Part shown: piece by piece, positions 50,021-61,259 of the stretch
How positions within the stretch are numbered: the first letter of the stretch is position 1
Layout of the letters: each line of letters begins with the position of its first letter
NCBI GenBank assembly: GCA_963969595.1
Contig: OZ018408.1
Location: forward strand, 27,404,108-27,468,107
Source: Neckera pumila
Lineage: Eukaryota; Streptophyta; Bryopsida; Hypnales; Neckeraceae
Length of the DNA stretch: 64,000 bases
Reading direction: 5' to 3'
The notes under the pieces: model-generated
Database searches by the model: none
Seen by the model: the letters and a program-made list of their open reading frames with translations, nothing else
Told to the model about the DNA's origin: nothing
Position numbers and translations under genes: made by a program

Positions 50021-53000
50021 ATGTTGCTGAATCAGTTCAAGACTGGAGTCGCGGCGTCGGCGTTGTTGCCCGGAGGCCGCGATGGGTTGGTGAGGCGGCG
50101 CGGGAAGGCATCGTTGGTGAGCCGTCGCGTGGCGCTGGGCGTGCGCGCGACGGGCGCGGCCGGGGGTGCGGGATGGCTGGAGTCTTCTACTTCCGGGATC
50201 GCTGGCCTCAGCAGCAAGTTGGGCGGCTTCGTCGACAAAACGCTGCACGGGAGTACTGCCGCGCAGAAGGATGGCAACAACGGCCTCGTCACGTACAAGG
50301 GCAAGGTCGTGATCATGAAGAAGCTGTGGAGGCTGGATCTCATTGATCGCGGGGCGGATCTCGCGGACGATGCGAGTGAGCTGCTCGGGAACAAGGTGTC
50401 GTTCCAGCTCATCGGCGATGAAACCGATCCCAGTATGTCTCTCACCTCCATCCCGAATTAAGGCTTGGAGTTCTCTCGAGCTTTTCCGAAGCTGAATATA
50501 CTCTTAGCAGTCTTCGTACCGACAGTAGAATTGACAAGGTCTTCTACAATTGTGCTTTGAAATTTGAGGGCTGTTTTTGTCGCTATGCCTGGTTTTCGAG
50601 CTTGCTGTGAAAGAGTACGGTCTTACCTGCGCCGGAATTGGTATTGGCAGAGACTGGGAAACCGACGCTGAGCAAGGAAGTGCCCCTGGAGAAGTGGGTG
50701 GCCATCGAGGGACTGGCGGTCCAAGACATCACCTTCAACATCGAATTCTCCGTGGAGAGCAAATTCGGCGTCCCGCACGCCATTCTGGTGCGCAATAAGC
50801 ACCCGAATGAGTTCCTATTGGTGTCGTTCTCCTTGGAGATTCCCGGCGTGGGCGAAGCACACTATTTGACGAACTCGTGGGTGTACAACACGGGCAACAC
50901 AGAGGGCCGCATTTTCTTCTCTAACAAGGTACCGCACAAGTCGATTTCTCTCGACTGATCAGGGGTCTTGCGGGATCTCTTTTAAGACACTTCCTTGGGT
51001 CGTTTCCTCAGTTCGAAATCCTTCCTTGTTTTGATCAGTGCGAGACTCTTGCTTTTCAGACCTACTTGCCGAATGAGACGCCGGTCGTTCTGCGGGAGTA
51101 CCGCGAGAAAGAGCTCCAGCAATTGCGGGGCGATGGCAAGGGCGAACGAAAGGCCGGCGAGCGCATCTACGACTACGACACTTACAGCGATTTGGGCAAG
51201 TCGGAGGAAGACAAGGAGCTCGAACGTCCCAACTTGGGCGGCAATGCGGAGTATCCTTACCCACGCCGCGTCCGCACTGGACGACCTCTCGTCAAAGGTA
51301 AACCAAAGGAACAGCACACGCTTAGAACGACGTGCTTCACAAAACATTTCGAACGCCGTTCTTACTCGATTCTCCCAGTGTCGTTGCTCCCCTCACTAGA
51401 GTCGAATTAGGGTTCGCCTACCAGAGAGCGATAATGCGGTTTTGTGCAGGCACGAACTACGAGGTGCGGAAGGGACTGGCGACCTTCTACATTCCTCGTG
51501 ATGAGGAATTCGAGCGCGTCAAGATGTCCGACTTTAAGGCTGACGCAGTACGCTCTAAGGGTCACGCTATTTCCTCGAAGTTGATGTCGATGATTACGAA
51601 GAAGAAGGATTTCGACAGCTTCGAGGCGATCAGGAAATTGTACGCCCCCAAGCGCACGGATCTGGGAGGCTTGGACAACTTGCTGCCGCACAAGGAAAAC
51701 GTGGGCAAGCAGGACCAGTTCCCGCTCGTGTTCTTGGAGGAGTTGACCAACCCAGATGGCCAGAGGAACGCGCCTCTTCAGTATGACCTTCCCCAGATTT
51801 TGCACGGTATGTTGCTAAATCATACCTCCTATCCTCGGGTGCTCCGCTCTTTCGGTTTTATGAAATGGGTCGCTACTCAGAGTAATTATGCGAAGTGACT
51901 GTGGATTCTCTTGTGGGTTGCAGCTGACCCGAATGCGTGGCGGACGAATGCGCAATTCGCTCGCGAGTTTTTGGCTGGGCTGAACCCTGTTGTGATCTCG
52001 CTCGTGAAGGTAGCTGAACCTTTCATTCCATTTAGTACCATCCATCATAGAAATGTACCAGAAAAATAGCATGCCAGACTGTAAATGCACCGCACCCTTT
52101 TGGGGGGGTGAGTACGGTAGTGCACTATCAAGACTACCATCAAGAACTTTTGTGGATGGACTAGGTGCTCAATGAGCAACCGGCCAGGAAGCAATTGACA
52201 GACACGAGATCCAAAGCTCTCTAGTGTTAAAAATCTTACTTATGACGCTATGGTGTTTGAATTGCCATTGATCATATAGAATACTACATCGCATTTTTGC
52301 ACTGAGATTGCAAATTTTAGTTACGTGGAATCGAAGCTTCGCAGCTGACGTGATCTGACAATGCTATGGGACTCTTGTGATCAGGAATTTCCTCTGAAGA
52401 GCGGCTTGGACCCCAAGGTGTACGGCGACCCCACGTCGGCCATCACCGCCGAACACATTGAAGGCCAATTGGACGGTCTCACCGTGGACGAGGCCGTGAC
52501 GAACAAGAAGCTCTTTGTTGCCGACTACCACGATGCGTACCTTCCGTTTGTGGAGAGAATCAACGCACAGAAGAATTCGAAGACCTACGGAACTCGTGCT
52601 CTATTCTACCTGCAGGGTGACGACACACTCAAGGTGCTGGCGCTGGAGTTGGTGTTGCCGCCCAAGACGGCCGGCGGAGCGAAGGTTTCCAAGGTGGTCA
52701 CGCCCCCTGCCGACACCTCGAAGGTCAATTGGTACTGGGAGTGCGCCAAGGCTCACGTCTTGAACAATGACATCGTCGCCCATCAAGTCTTCAGCCACTT
52801 GTGAGCGCCAATCCTCAATTCTTAGCCTTGGAGGACTTTCGTTTGCCAATCACAAGGGAGTTTTTTAAGAGTTTAGCATCATGGTCATGAAACGGAGTTT
52901 ATCACTTAGGAGATGCTAATGGTTCAATTGGTATGGTAGACTCCGTTTCTTTTCCTCCTGGACAAACTCTTAGAACTCCCTTGTGAACATCTACAGTTTT

Positions 53001-55235
53001 TTGGCTTGAAATGCTTGCAATGCCTTGGGGTGTCGGCATTCAAGAACATTATCATTCACAATCGGAATCCTGATCTAGTTTCAGAAGAGAAGTACACTTT
53101 GCTGTTAGAATTGGGAGTGATAGTTGTTGGTATGTCGGTTTTGTGGTGGTGGTGAGGTCAATTAAAAAGCTGAAATAGTTTTGACGTGCTCTAGTGGGGC
53201 CTAACTGTTTCCCTATGTCATGTGCAGCTCCAAGTGCCATGCCGTGACAGAGGCGCACATTATCGCGACAGCCCGTCAGCTCAGCAAGCTCCACCCCATC
53301 AGTCACTTGATGACGCCTCACTTCAAGGCCACCATGGAAATCAACCGTGCCGCGCGTGCGCGTCTGGTTCCTGCAGGGGGTGCGATTGAGAAATCGTTCA
53401 CTCCCAGAGCTTACTCCATGCGCATGGCCGCCGCTAATTACAGGGACGCTTGGACATACGAATCCCAATCCTTGCCCAACGACCTCGTCGCAAGGTAACA
53501 CCCACCTTCTCTACGAAACACCGTCCTATACATCCAGAATTCATTGAATCATGTGCAGAGAACTACTTGCATTCAATACCATACTTCGAATGGAACCCAT
53601 CGTAACTGAAGAAAACCGTATGAATCAATGAAAAGCCAAAGTTTGCCCGCAAATTTGAAACACAAATCTCACCCAATATTTATCGCACGAATAGTCGATA
53701 TCTAATCTCACACCAAATCTATCATACGAAAGTGTATCTTTTGTTTTGCATTCCAATCAACATCGCTGCAAATATTGGTTACTTGAATCCATTTGATTTG
53801 CTCTCCTGATTCTAACTGGATTACGTTTTCGTGCAGGGGCATGGCCGAGCGCGACCCTTCAGCTGAGCACGGCATCAAGCTCCTGATCAACGACTACCCC
53901 TACGCCGCGGACGGCCTGGAGCTTTGGTCCGCCATCCAGCACTGGAACGAGGAGTACATCGACATCTACTACAAGGACGATGACGCCGTGGTCCAAGACG
54001 TGGAGCTTCAGAGCTGGTGGGACGAGATTCGCAACGTGGGTCACGCGGATAAGAAAGACGCCGCTGGATGGCCTGTTCTCAACTCGAAGGCGAGTCTGGT
54101 GGAGATTGTGACCATCATGCAGTGGCTCCCGTCGTGCCAGCACGCGGCCGTCAACTTCGGACAGTACGCGTACGCCGGGTTCATGCCGCACCATCCCACA
54201 CTCATTCGTCGTCTCCTCCCTGACGAAGGCACCAAGGACTTTGAGGAGATGCAGAAGAATGGGGAGAAATTCTACTTGTCGACGATTTCGGATGTGGACT
54301 CCACCGTCACCACCATGTCGTTGTATGAGGTGTTGTCCTCGCACTCGCCGAATGAGATTTACATTGGGGATCGCCAAATCAATTGGTGCGAATCCGAGAA
54401 GGTATAGCAACCCAATCCACTCTCAGAATTCATCAATGTGGAGAGCATCTTATTGTTCCGAAATTTTGTGTGTCATTGGTTCCTTGAAGTGGTGAAGCCT
54501 AAAAATAGGTATTGCAGTCCGGTTGCAGTCGCAGGTTGCTTGGACCATGGACTTAAAGTTTTAACTCAATACTTCAGGGAAAATAAAGACGGAATTATAT
54601 TAGAAAATGAATGTAAAGTCTCCATTCACCATAGAAGTGAACTTTGAGGCTTTCCCTACAGCAATCTAGAAACTTGTGTAATGTAAAATTTTGCAGAATT
54701 ATTTTGTGTTGAGCTAAAAATCAATTGCAAAAAACTACGTGTCATTAGATTAGGTGTTTTCGCAGTTAACGCAAATCAAAGTTCACTTCTATGGTGGAGC
54801 CTCTAATGTACTGCATTGGGTGAATGGAGACTCTGCCTTACAAGGAGATCGAGATCGAGTAGAATTAAGATTATAATGAATCCCTTGATTTCTGCTGCGT
54901 CTGTTATTGCTGCTGGGTTAGCTTCCATTGGATCTGGGATTGGTCACGGCACTGCTGAACAGATATTGCTAGACAGATAGAAGCAGTTTTTTCCAGTTCG
55001 TGATTGATACTGCGATGTCTTATTGTTTGTCTAATTTTGTGATTTTCAGGTGAATGCGGCGTTCAAGCGCTTCTCTGCGAAGTTAACGGAGATTGACGCC
55101 AAGATTCAGGCACGTAATGCGAATAAGCAGCTGAAGAATCGGTTGGGTGCGGCGCAGTTACCTTACAACCTGCTGCGGCCGTCGTCGAAGGCTGGAAATA
55201 CGGCTATGGGCGTCCCCAACAGTATCACAATTTAG
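50021..55235 (+). CDS. LOX: plastid-type lipoxygenase (linoleate/linolenate dioxygenase), complete
   Basis: Nine exons: 50021-50432, 50651-50928, 51060-51297, 51450-51806, 51924-52009, 52385-52800, 53228-53494, 53837-54401, 55050-55235. They join in frame to 2805 nt (934 aa), with GT-AG introns throughout. I chose the ATG at 50021; an in-frame TTG upstream is not a plausible start. Residues 1-60 are rich in Arg, Ser and Ala with few acids, a plastid transit peptide. A PLAT/LH2 beta-barrel follows (about 75-240), including [11 protein letters not shown] and LEKW. The catalytic domain contains LAGLNPVVI and [16 protein letters not shown]. Iron ligands are His590 and His595 (HQVFSH), His787 and Asn791 ([10 protein letters not shown]) and the C-terminal Ile934 (SITI), so the enzyme should be active. 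It adds O2 to polyunsaturated fatty acids to make hydroperoxides for oxylipin/OPDA synthesis. 13- versus 9-specificity is not settled; plastid targeting favours 13. Intron 8 carries a plastid atpH relic. Confidence 0.95.
54612..54831. repeat. imperfect inverted repeat in lipoxygenase intron 8
   Basis: About 39 bp at 54612-54650 recurs in inverted orientation at 54777-54831. The right arm is split by a ~23-bp insertion between CTTCTATGGTG and GTGAATGGAGAC. It lies entirely inside intron 8, just upstream of the atpH relic. It may be a decayed MITE or part of the same insertion event; no target duplication was found. Confidence 0.6.
54876..54980 (+). pseudogene. atpH: nuclear plastid-DNA relic of atpH (ATP synthase subunit c) in a lipoxygenase intron
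   Basis: The translation starts [16 protein letters not shown] and continues [11 protein letters not shown], matching the start of the plastid CF0 subunit c (family sequence recalled, not searched). Relative to the gene, four codons are missing after AAGLA. A second deletion then shifts the frame, although the IARQ codons survive out of frame before the stop. The normal protein is about 81 residues, so this 34-codon ORF cannot make a c-ring subunit. It lies on the same strand as the host gene, wholly inside intron 8, and is a nuclear insert of plastid DNA (NUPT). The plastid match may extend a little upstream. Confidence 0.85.
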
Positions 55236-55239
55236 GAAT

Positions 55240-56830
55240 ATATACCTGCTGTGATGTCTTCAGTGCGGAGAGAATTTCTTCTCTATCGTTACTTGTACTA
55301 TTTCGATGAATGGCTACTCCATTTGTTTTGGTTTTAAGACGAAGAAAGCCCTCTCGCCATTGTCATTGATCACATCATGATCTGAAGTGTATGGAATTTC
55401 ATCACTATCAATGAGCTACAAGTTAAAAAAGTTACTTAAGAATTCAACTTTAGAGCCTCTCTGAAGATGGAGGTTTTACTAGAATAGTCTATTAGTATGA
55501 ATGCATGTTTGTATCTCATGAATAGTAACGAATTTAGTGCACTTCAGATAGGCTCTAAGTGTAGCAATTAACAAGTCATGAATTAGCAATGCAATAAATT
55601 TGCATTTAGTGCCATATGAAGTTGATTAGAAGGAAAGTTTGAGATGTAGGGTTGTTTATGAGAAAGTAAGCATGGTTCCTTCTATTGGATTTAAACTATG
55701 TTTCGTTAGGCCGTGGAATGAATGAAACGAGGGTTCCAACACTCTCGTATACTCGCGGAGTATATTTTTAGTGCACTTTTCAACCAGACAATGAGAGAAC
55801 AATTCAGTTTTAAATCATTTTGAATTTTACACCGATGCATCAATGTTTTTTCACCTTTCAACCGCTATATTACTTCTTGTGCATCTTCAATGCATGATTT
55901 GATTCAAGTTTATTTAGTGAAATTAGTGGAGGATGCAATTTACTTCACAGAATTATCAAAATGCACCAATTTCTATGAAAAGTAGATGACATAGTCTTTG
56001 TTCTTTGGACACAGCCAATAAAGTACACGACTACTAAGAGCTGGCCAGGAGAATGTAATTTCGTTTAAAAAAGGTTTTGTGTGAAGCAGGCAACTGAAAG
56101 ACTGCACGTCAGTGAGACTGGATAAGCTCAGTATCTTGAAATAGTCCTGAAGTGCAACTGTGGTAGTAGATTATTGACAGACGTTTAGAAGAATGTGGCG
56201 AACATCCAAAGAGGCATTGTGGAAGCTCCCATAGATAAGATATGGAGGCACCACCTGGACGTTCATTACCATAATATGTATAATAACATTTTTGAAATTT
56301 GCTAACTGAAAGAAGACATGAGGGAATTCGAGAAGAGTAAACTTCTGGGGCATGGACAATCCACAGGTGAACATTATAGGAGGAATCACAACATGCGAAT
56401 TAGCTCTGGTCTGATAGCATTTGCGTGCCACCAATTATGTTACATCCTCAAACAAAAAGCAACGAAATTGGCACATTGCCAACTGAATGGCACTATTACC
56501 AGTGCTACTTGAATTTAAAAGCTAACGCACATTTTCAGTTATTAATTGTACAATCACCGTTCACTGTAAACTACTGTGAGCTTAGATAAATCTATTCACT
56601 TAACTTCAACCCATTCACTACTGCAATCCAAGCGTTATCGACATAACGCAATTGAAGGACAGACCATCAACAGAACGCGCGACACTCCGTATTTTTGTAG
56701 ATATCTTGCGAGGCTCCTGAAGACAAAACTAGTGTAGTATGATAGGAAGATCCAACTCAAACCAAATTCAGTACAGAGCAGAAAAGCTTGTTGCTAATAG
56801 CAAAGTTTGAAAGAAGCAGCATCAATCGAC
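55240..56830. other. convergent intergenic space between lipoxygenase and lipase
   Basis: Should hold both 3' untranslated regions. AT-rich, with no further gene or repeat recognised. Confidence 0.5.
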
Positions 56831-56833
56831 ACT

Positions 56834-58756
56834 TCATAGTTTCTTGCCCTTTTCAGAGCCTGTGCCCTTCTCAGGGTTTGTGCTCTTCACAGGACCTGTG
56901 CTCTTCTCAGGGTTTGAGCTCTTCACAGGGCCTGTGCCCTTCTCAGGGCCTGCGCTCTTCTCACGGCCTGTGCCCTTCTCAGGGAATTTACGCTTCTCAA
57001 GGCTTCTTTTAAAAGTGAGGCTTTTGGTGAAGGCCCTGGCAGCATCGACGGCCTCAGGCTTGGGAGGAACGGGGATATCGTCCACAGCTCGGTCGACCTG
57101 GTAATACCTGTTCTCTCGAGGAGAATACTGCAAACCTTTATGCTTGAGTTGCCACCAAGCCTCCGGCACATATTTATCATCTTTCAAGAATCCAGTGGCC
57201 TTGTTCACGAGAACAGGATCCCGGGAGGGAGGTTCCTCGTAACGGCCATGGCCATCAACCACGTGCAGGTATACCTCCAGGTTGTGGTGCAAAGCGAGGG
57301 CACTGAAGTCGTGCTGCATATCGAAGATAGTATCTGAGGACCACACGGCACCCTTGTCATGATTCACATGCTTAGAGTTTTCGTCATTCATCTCCAGCAG
57401 CACTCCGACGTGAGTGTAAGCCGATGAGAACATGCGCTCAAGGATGTGCAATCCAGGCACGTGGGGGACCAAGTCCTTCTTATTCACCACACGAAGCACC
57501 CTGACTCCAAGCTCCACCAGGCGCTGCTTGAAGGCGAGGTTGCCAACACGAGGACCAGCAAAGGAAAACACCGTGATAGGAATTTGAGCCACCGTCTTCT
57601 TACCTCCGACGACAGCTTCCGCTTGGTTCAAATCAGACTCGGCTAAATCGTACGCGCTGAGAGTGGCCAGAGCGGAACCAAGGCTGTGCCCGCAGATAGT
57701 GATGCTCAGCTCGTGCTCGCCTTCGTATTTGTCCATCAAATCCTTGATTTCCTTAGTCAGGTAGCTCTGAGCACTAATCTTGTTGAACCTGGAATCCTCT
57801 TTAGCTGAAGTGTACAGACTTAGAAACCCTTGCTCCACTTCGATGTCTGTGGGCAACCCAACCTTGCTTTCGTCTGTTAAGCCACAAGGAATGAGGTGGA
57901 ACTTGAGATTCGCTGCCCACTCTAAACCCGTGACAGTGCCTCTCCAAACAATCAGAATATCTCGCCTTCCTAATCTCTTAATTTCTCTCTCATCTGTGCA
58001 CACCGCCACGTAGCCTATCCAATTTGACTTGGAACTCCACGCATCCTCACGCTCTGATTTCCTCAGTAGGAAAGGCACCTCCACATCAGCTGTAGCATAA
58101 ATATACCTAATTGGACGCACATAGCGATAACTCAGTTGGTGGCCCAAAGTTGGTGGTTCCAACCTTGCAGAAGAAAGTCGGCTCACGAGATTGCAGGAAA
58201 AGGCTGGTTCAATCGTTTACAAACAGCATCGGGTGCAAGCGATTTGTCAAAAGAAAGCTGTTTCCAGAGCTTGCACACAAACAAAAGCTGGTTGAAGAGA
58301 CTGCACACAAGAGCTGGTTCAAGAGAGAGTGACGTACATGGTGACAGTGTACCCAGAGTCGTGAAGGTCCACTCCCTTGAACAAATTGTCCTTGGAGAGT
58401 CGGCAACTGCCGCAATACTTCGAGAATTCGTCGAAATCGAAGGCATCGTAAGCCACCTGAGCGAATTGGCCATACCGAATGAGCTCCAATCTCAGGCACT
58501 CGTCCAGAGGCTCCAAAAGGCCGTTCCAGTCGTTGGCGCCCTGAATCTCTCGCCATCTGGTCCCGATGATCCCAGTATTGGGACGCAGAAACGTTCGATT
58601 ATGAGTTCCCTGGAGACCAAGTGGGGTAGGAACGCCGGGCGAGGTGCTGGGCGGAACAGCGGGCGCAACGGAGGAAGCTCCTGCAGCAATACTCACCCCC
58701 TGCGGAGCGTCTGGAGGAGGAAGTCTCAAACCCTGCGCTGGTCTAGGTTGTGCCAT
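56834..58756 (-). CDS. class-3 lipase / phospholipase A1 (DAD1-like superfamily), complete
   Basis: Two exons, 58756-58338 and 58130-56834, joined across a 207-bp intron (donor GTACGT, acceptor CTGAG). The phases fit: VTI is followed by [11 protein letters not shown]. Product 571 aa. The first ~65 residues are Pro/Ala/Ser-rich with few acids, possibly a transit peptide. [19 protein letters not shown] and [13 protein letters not shown] are typical of plant phospholipase A1. The nucleophile elbow GHSLGSALA gives Ser289; the other likely triad residues are Asp359 ([10 protein letters not shown]) and His422 (HHNLEVYLH). The C-terminal 48 residues (524-571) are a Lys/Pro/Gly-rich tandem repeat of [12 protein letters not shown]-like units, absent from the usual family members. 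Expected reaction: release of fatty acids from galactolipids or phospholipids. The gene is convergent with the lipoxygenase 1.6 kb away, which suggests a shared oxylipin pathway (inference). Plastidic or cytosolic location is unsettled. Confidence 0.92.
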
Positions 58757-58759
58757 GGG

Positions 58760-60418
58760 AACCTAGCCAGAAATCCCTGCTGTCATATAATTCTAGGGAA
58801 CAGCAGTATCTAGAGACAAACTCAGTCGTCACGACCACGAGAAAACAGGAGCAACCTCTCCGAAGCTGGCTAGCACGAGATCCGAGGTCATGAAGCGTAC
58901 TGAGAGAGAACAGAGCTGCACTACACTTCAGTCCTGGACTCCTGGGGATTTCAGAGTAACTTACTTATAGGCAGGCCTATCCAAAGGATGCTTCTGGAGC
59001 ACCGGTGCTGTGATAATAGACTGCTGAGCATCGAACTTGATCCATAAGTGCTCTCAAGCTCTCCGAGTCAGAGAAGCCGTGGGTCTAGGCTCCAGCTGCT
59101 TGTGACCACGCACCTGCAGTGTACTGTTCACTTTTATTTCATACTGATCTAGAAAGTACTGTATTTGCTTTCTTCTATTAATTTATCTAAACTGAGCAAA
59201 CTTCATCCAAAATTTGGAAAACTGAACTTCAAATATTGGGGAGACGGATGGTTTTGGCAAATTCATCCACGTCTCCTCCCCTGTTTTCTAGTGTTGAAGT
59301 AGCCACCAAGAAATTCACTGAGTAAGAAACTGGAGAAAATTTGCCCACTTTCATTTCATTGCTTACTCGTGTGCTCTGTGCCGTTGTGGCCACAGTCAAA
59401 ATCAAAGTTAAAGTAATTTCTAATTTTTTAAAAATTGAAATACCTCAAAAATCCATAATTTTCACACCGTAGGTTGCAACATCACAAACAAAGCACGTGC
59501 ACCCCTCCTTGTTGAGGGCTTTCTGAAGGTATCAAGCAGGCAATCGGGGGGACTCACAGTCCAGGAAATCTCACCGTAACTCACAAACAAAACAAACAAA
59601 CAACCTTATGGTGAAGCATCAATTTTGTTGTTGCACTAGATTAGAAGGCTTTTTCTTGTCCACGTGCCAAAGGGGTTTGGTTATGTCTTCACAAACACAC
59701 TCTATTTTAGGTCATGAAAAATGACAAGCTAATGTCCTTGAAATGAAATTGTTGTAGAAAAGTATTTTCTCTTCTTATTGTAGAGTTGAGGTTGTAAATA
59801 CTTAGGTCAAGAAATGGTATGCTCTCTTAATGCATAATATGCAATAAGGCAGTTAGTAGGTGGGCCCAATTTCAAGTACTTTTTTTGAAAAGTAGTGTAG
59901 TTAGAGCCAACATTAGTACAGGTGGCCAATATTACACATCTCTAAATTGGCATAAACCTCTCTTAGTATATAGTCTTGGCACCATGCATTAAGAGAGGTT
60001 CTACTATATCTAGCACATGTTTTCTTAAATAGGACAACAATGGAAGATCAAACAAATATAGAGTCAGACCTTCAATTTTCAGATTGTTGTTGCTAGGTTG
60101 AGAATTTTAACGTGGTGGAGTGAAAAAGGTTAGGTTTAGTACCACAAGCACCTGAGCTTCCAGGGAAGAGGACTAGATGAAGTTTTTTCAACAGAGGCTA
60201 TGAATAAGGAAGAGCTGAAAGACTACTTAAACAAGGATTCTGTTGGGCTATGGATTTTCAACTCAAAGCATAGGTTTGTTCATTTATGTCCCATAATTTC
60301 CTTAGGGTTTTGAAATTTTGAAGTTTCTCATGGTTTTCCTGTATACATTGGACTCCCTTTTCCTTCTAATGTTGAAGAAAAGTATGAGGCCAATAGCATA
60401 GGTTAATTGTATTCCAAG
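58760..60418. other. upstream flank of the lipase gene
   Basis: The first 300 bp are GC-mixed and likely include the promoter and leader; a TATAT sequence lies about 30 bp upstream of the ATG. Beyond that the DNA is AT-rich without a gene. Confidence 0.4.
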
Positions 60419-60726
60419 TAAAAGCTAGAAAAGCATTAGAGGAGATTTTAGGCCTCAGGAGGGCCGTTTCAAGCCTGTTCCCACAGTCTGTTTCCCTGTT
60501 TTGAACCAGCAGTAATGCAATCAGAATATTTCTTTTCAAAAAAAAAAAAAAAATTACTAAAAAGTGAAAAGAAATTTTTTCAATTTTACTTATTTTTTTT
60601 CAAAAAATCTAACGTGGCACTCTCTTGACTATGTCAGATTGCGTATGTCAAAGTTCCCAAGCTGGAAACGACCTGGAAGCTTACAATCTCCTTTACCCCT
60701 CAAATATCTTCTAATGTTTCTAGCTT
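60419..60726. mobile_element. inverted-repeat element D, copy 3
   Basis: 'aaagctagaaaagcattaga' at the left mirrors 'tcttctaatgtttctagcttt' at the right. Contains a poly(A) run near 60540. It lies 230 bp upstream of the 291-bp hairpin. Noncoding. Confidence 0.5.
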
Positions 60727-60957
60727 TGTGAAACTTAAAGCTCTAGATTCCAAAAATTTTGCTTTGAACAAAATTACAGGTTGAGCTTATGATGATTGGC
60801 ATATTTTATTTGGATAAAAAATTTGAATTAAAAAAAAAAGAGACTAATGTATCCTTTTTAAAATTTTGTACAAAAATTTTACAACCAGTGGAAAAATGAC
60901 ACGTGTATCCATTTTGTAATGCATATGTGGTATTTTTAAAAAGTAACAACTTGTGAC

Positions 60958-61248
60958 CATGGTTGTCATATCAGATGGAATATCACTGTTCACGGACAGA
61001 ATTGGACCGATTAGGGCTGACCGGCTGCGAACTTCAGAGCCTTGTAACTTTTGCAAAAATTCTTCAAATTGGGCAAATGAGATGTTTTTCGGCATCTACA
61101 GTTTTTGTAGATGCCGAAAAACATCTCATTTGCCCAATTTGAAGAATTTTTGCAAAAGTTACAAGGCTCTGAAGTTCGCAGCCGGTCAGCCCTAATCGGT
61201 CCGATTCTGTCCGTGAACAATGATATTCCGTCTGATATGACAACCATG
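60958..61248. mobile_element. 291-bp near-perfect hairpin element with 8-bp target duplication
   Basis: Two 143-bp arms (60958-61100 and 61106-61248) around the loop GTTTT are in exact register, with only three mismatches, all C/T transitions that pair as G:U in one RNA strand. Ends are CATGGTTGTC and GACAACCATG. The flanking octamers CTTGTGAC (60950-60957) and TTTGTGAC (61249-61256) form a 7/8 target duplication, fitting hAT- or MULE-type insertion. ORFs over it are by-products of the palindrome. A transcript would fold into a long siRNA-type hairpin. Confidence 0.85.
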
Positions 61249-61259
61249 TTTGTGACTAT

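Noticed and set aside
50012..50451. minus-strand ORFs opposite lipoxygenase exon 1
   Set aside because: Shadows of a GC-rich exon. The plus-strand frame joins all nine lipoxygenase exons in phase.
54876..54980. a functional atpH gene
   Set aside because: It lacks codons, is frame-shifted and stops at 34 residues; the real subunit is about 81 residues.
58136..58813. 225-codon plus-strand ORF over the lipase exon 1 and intron
   Set aside because: It is antisense to the lipase and crosses its intron. No domain; the minus-strand model is clearly coding.
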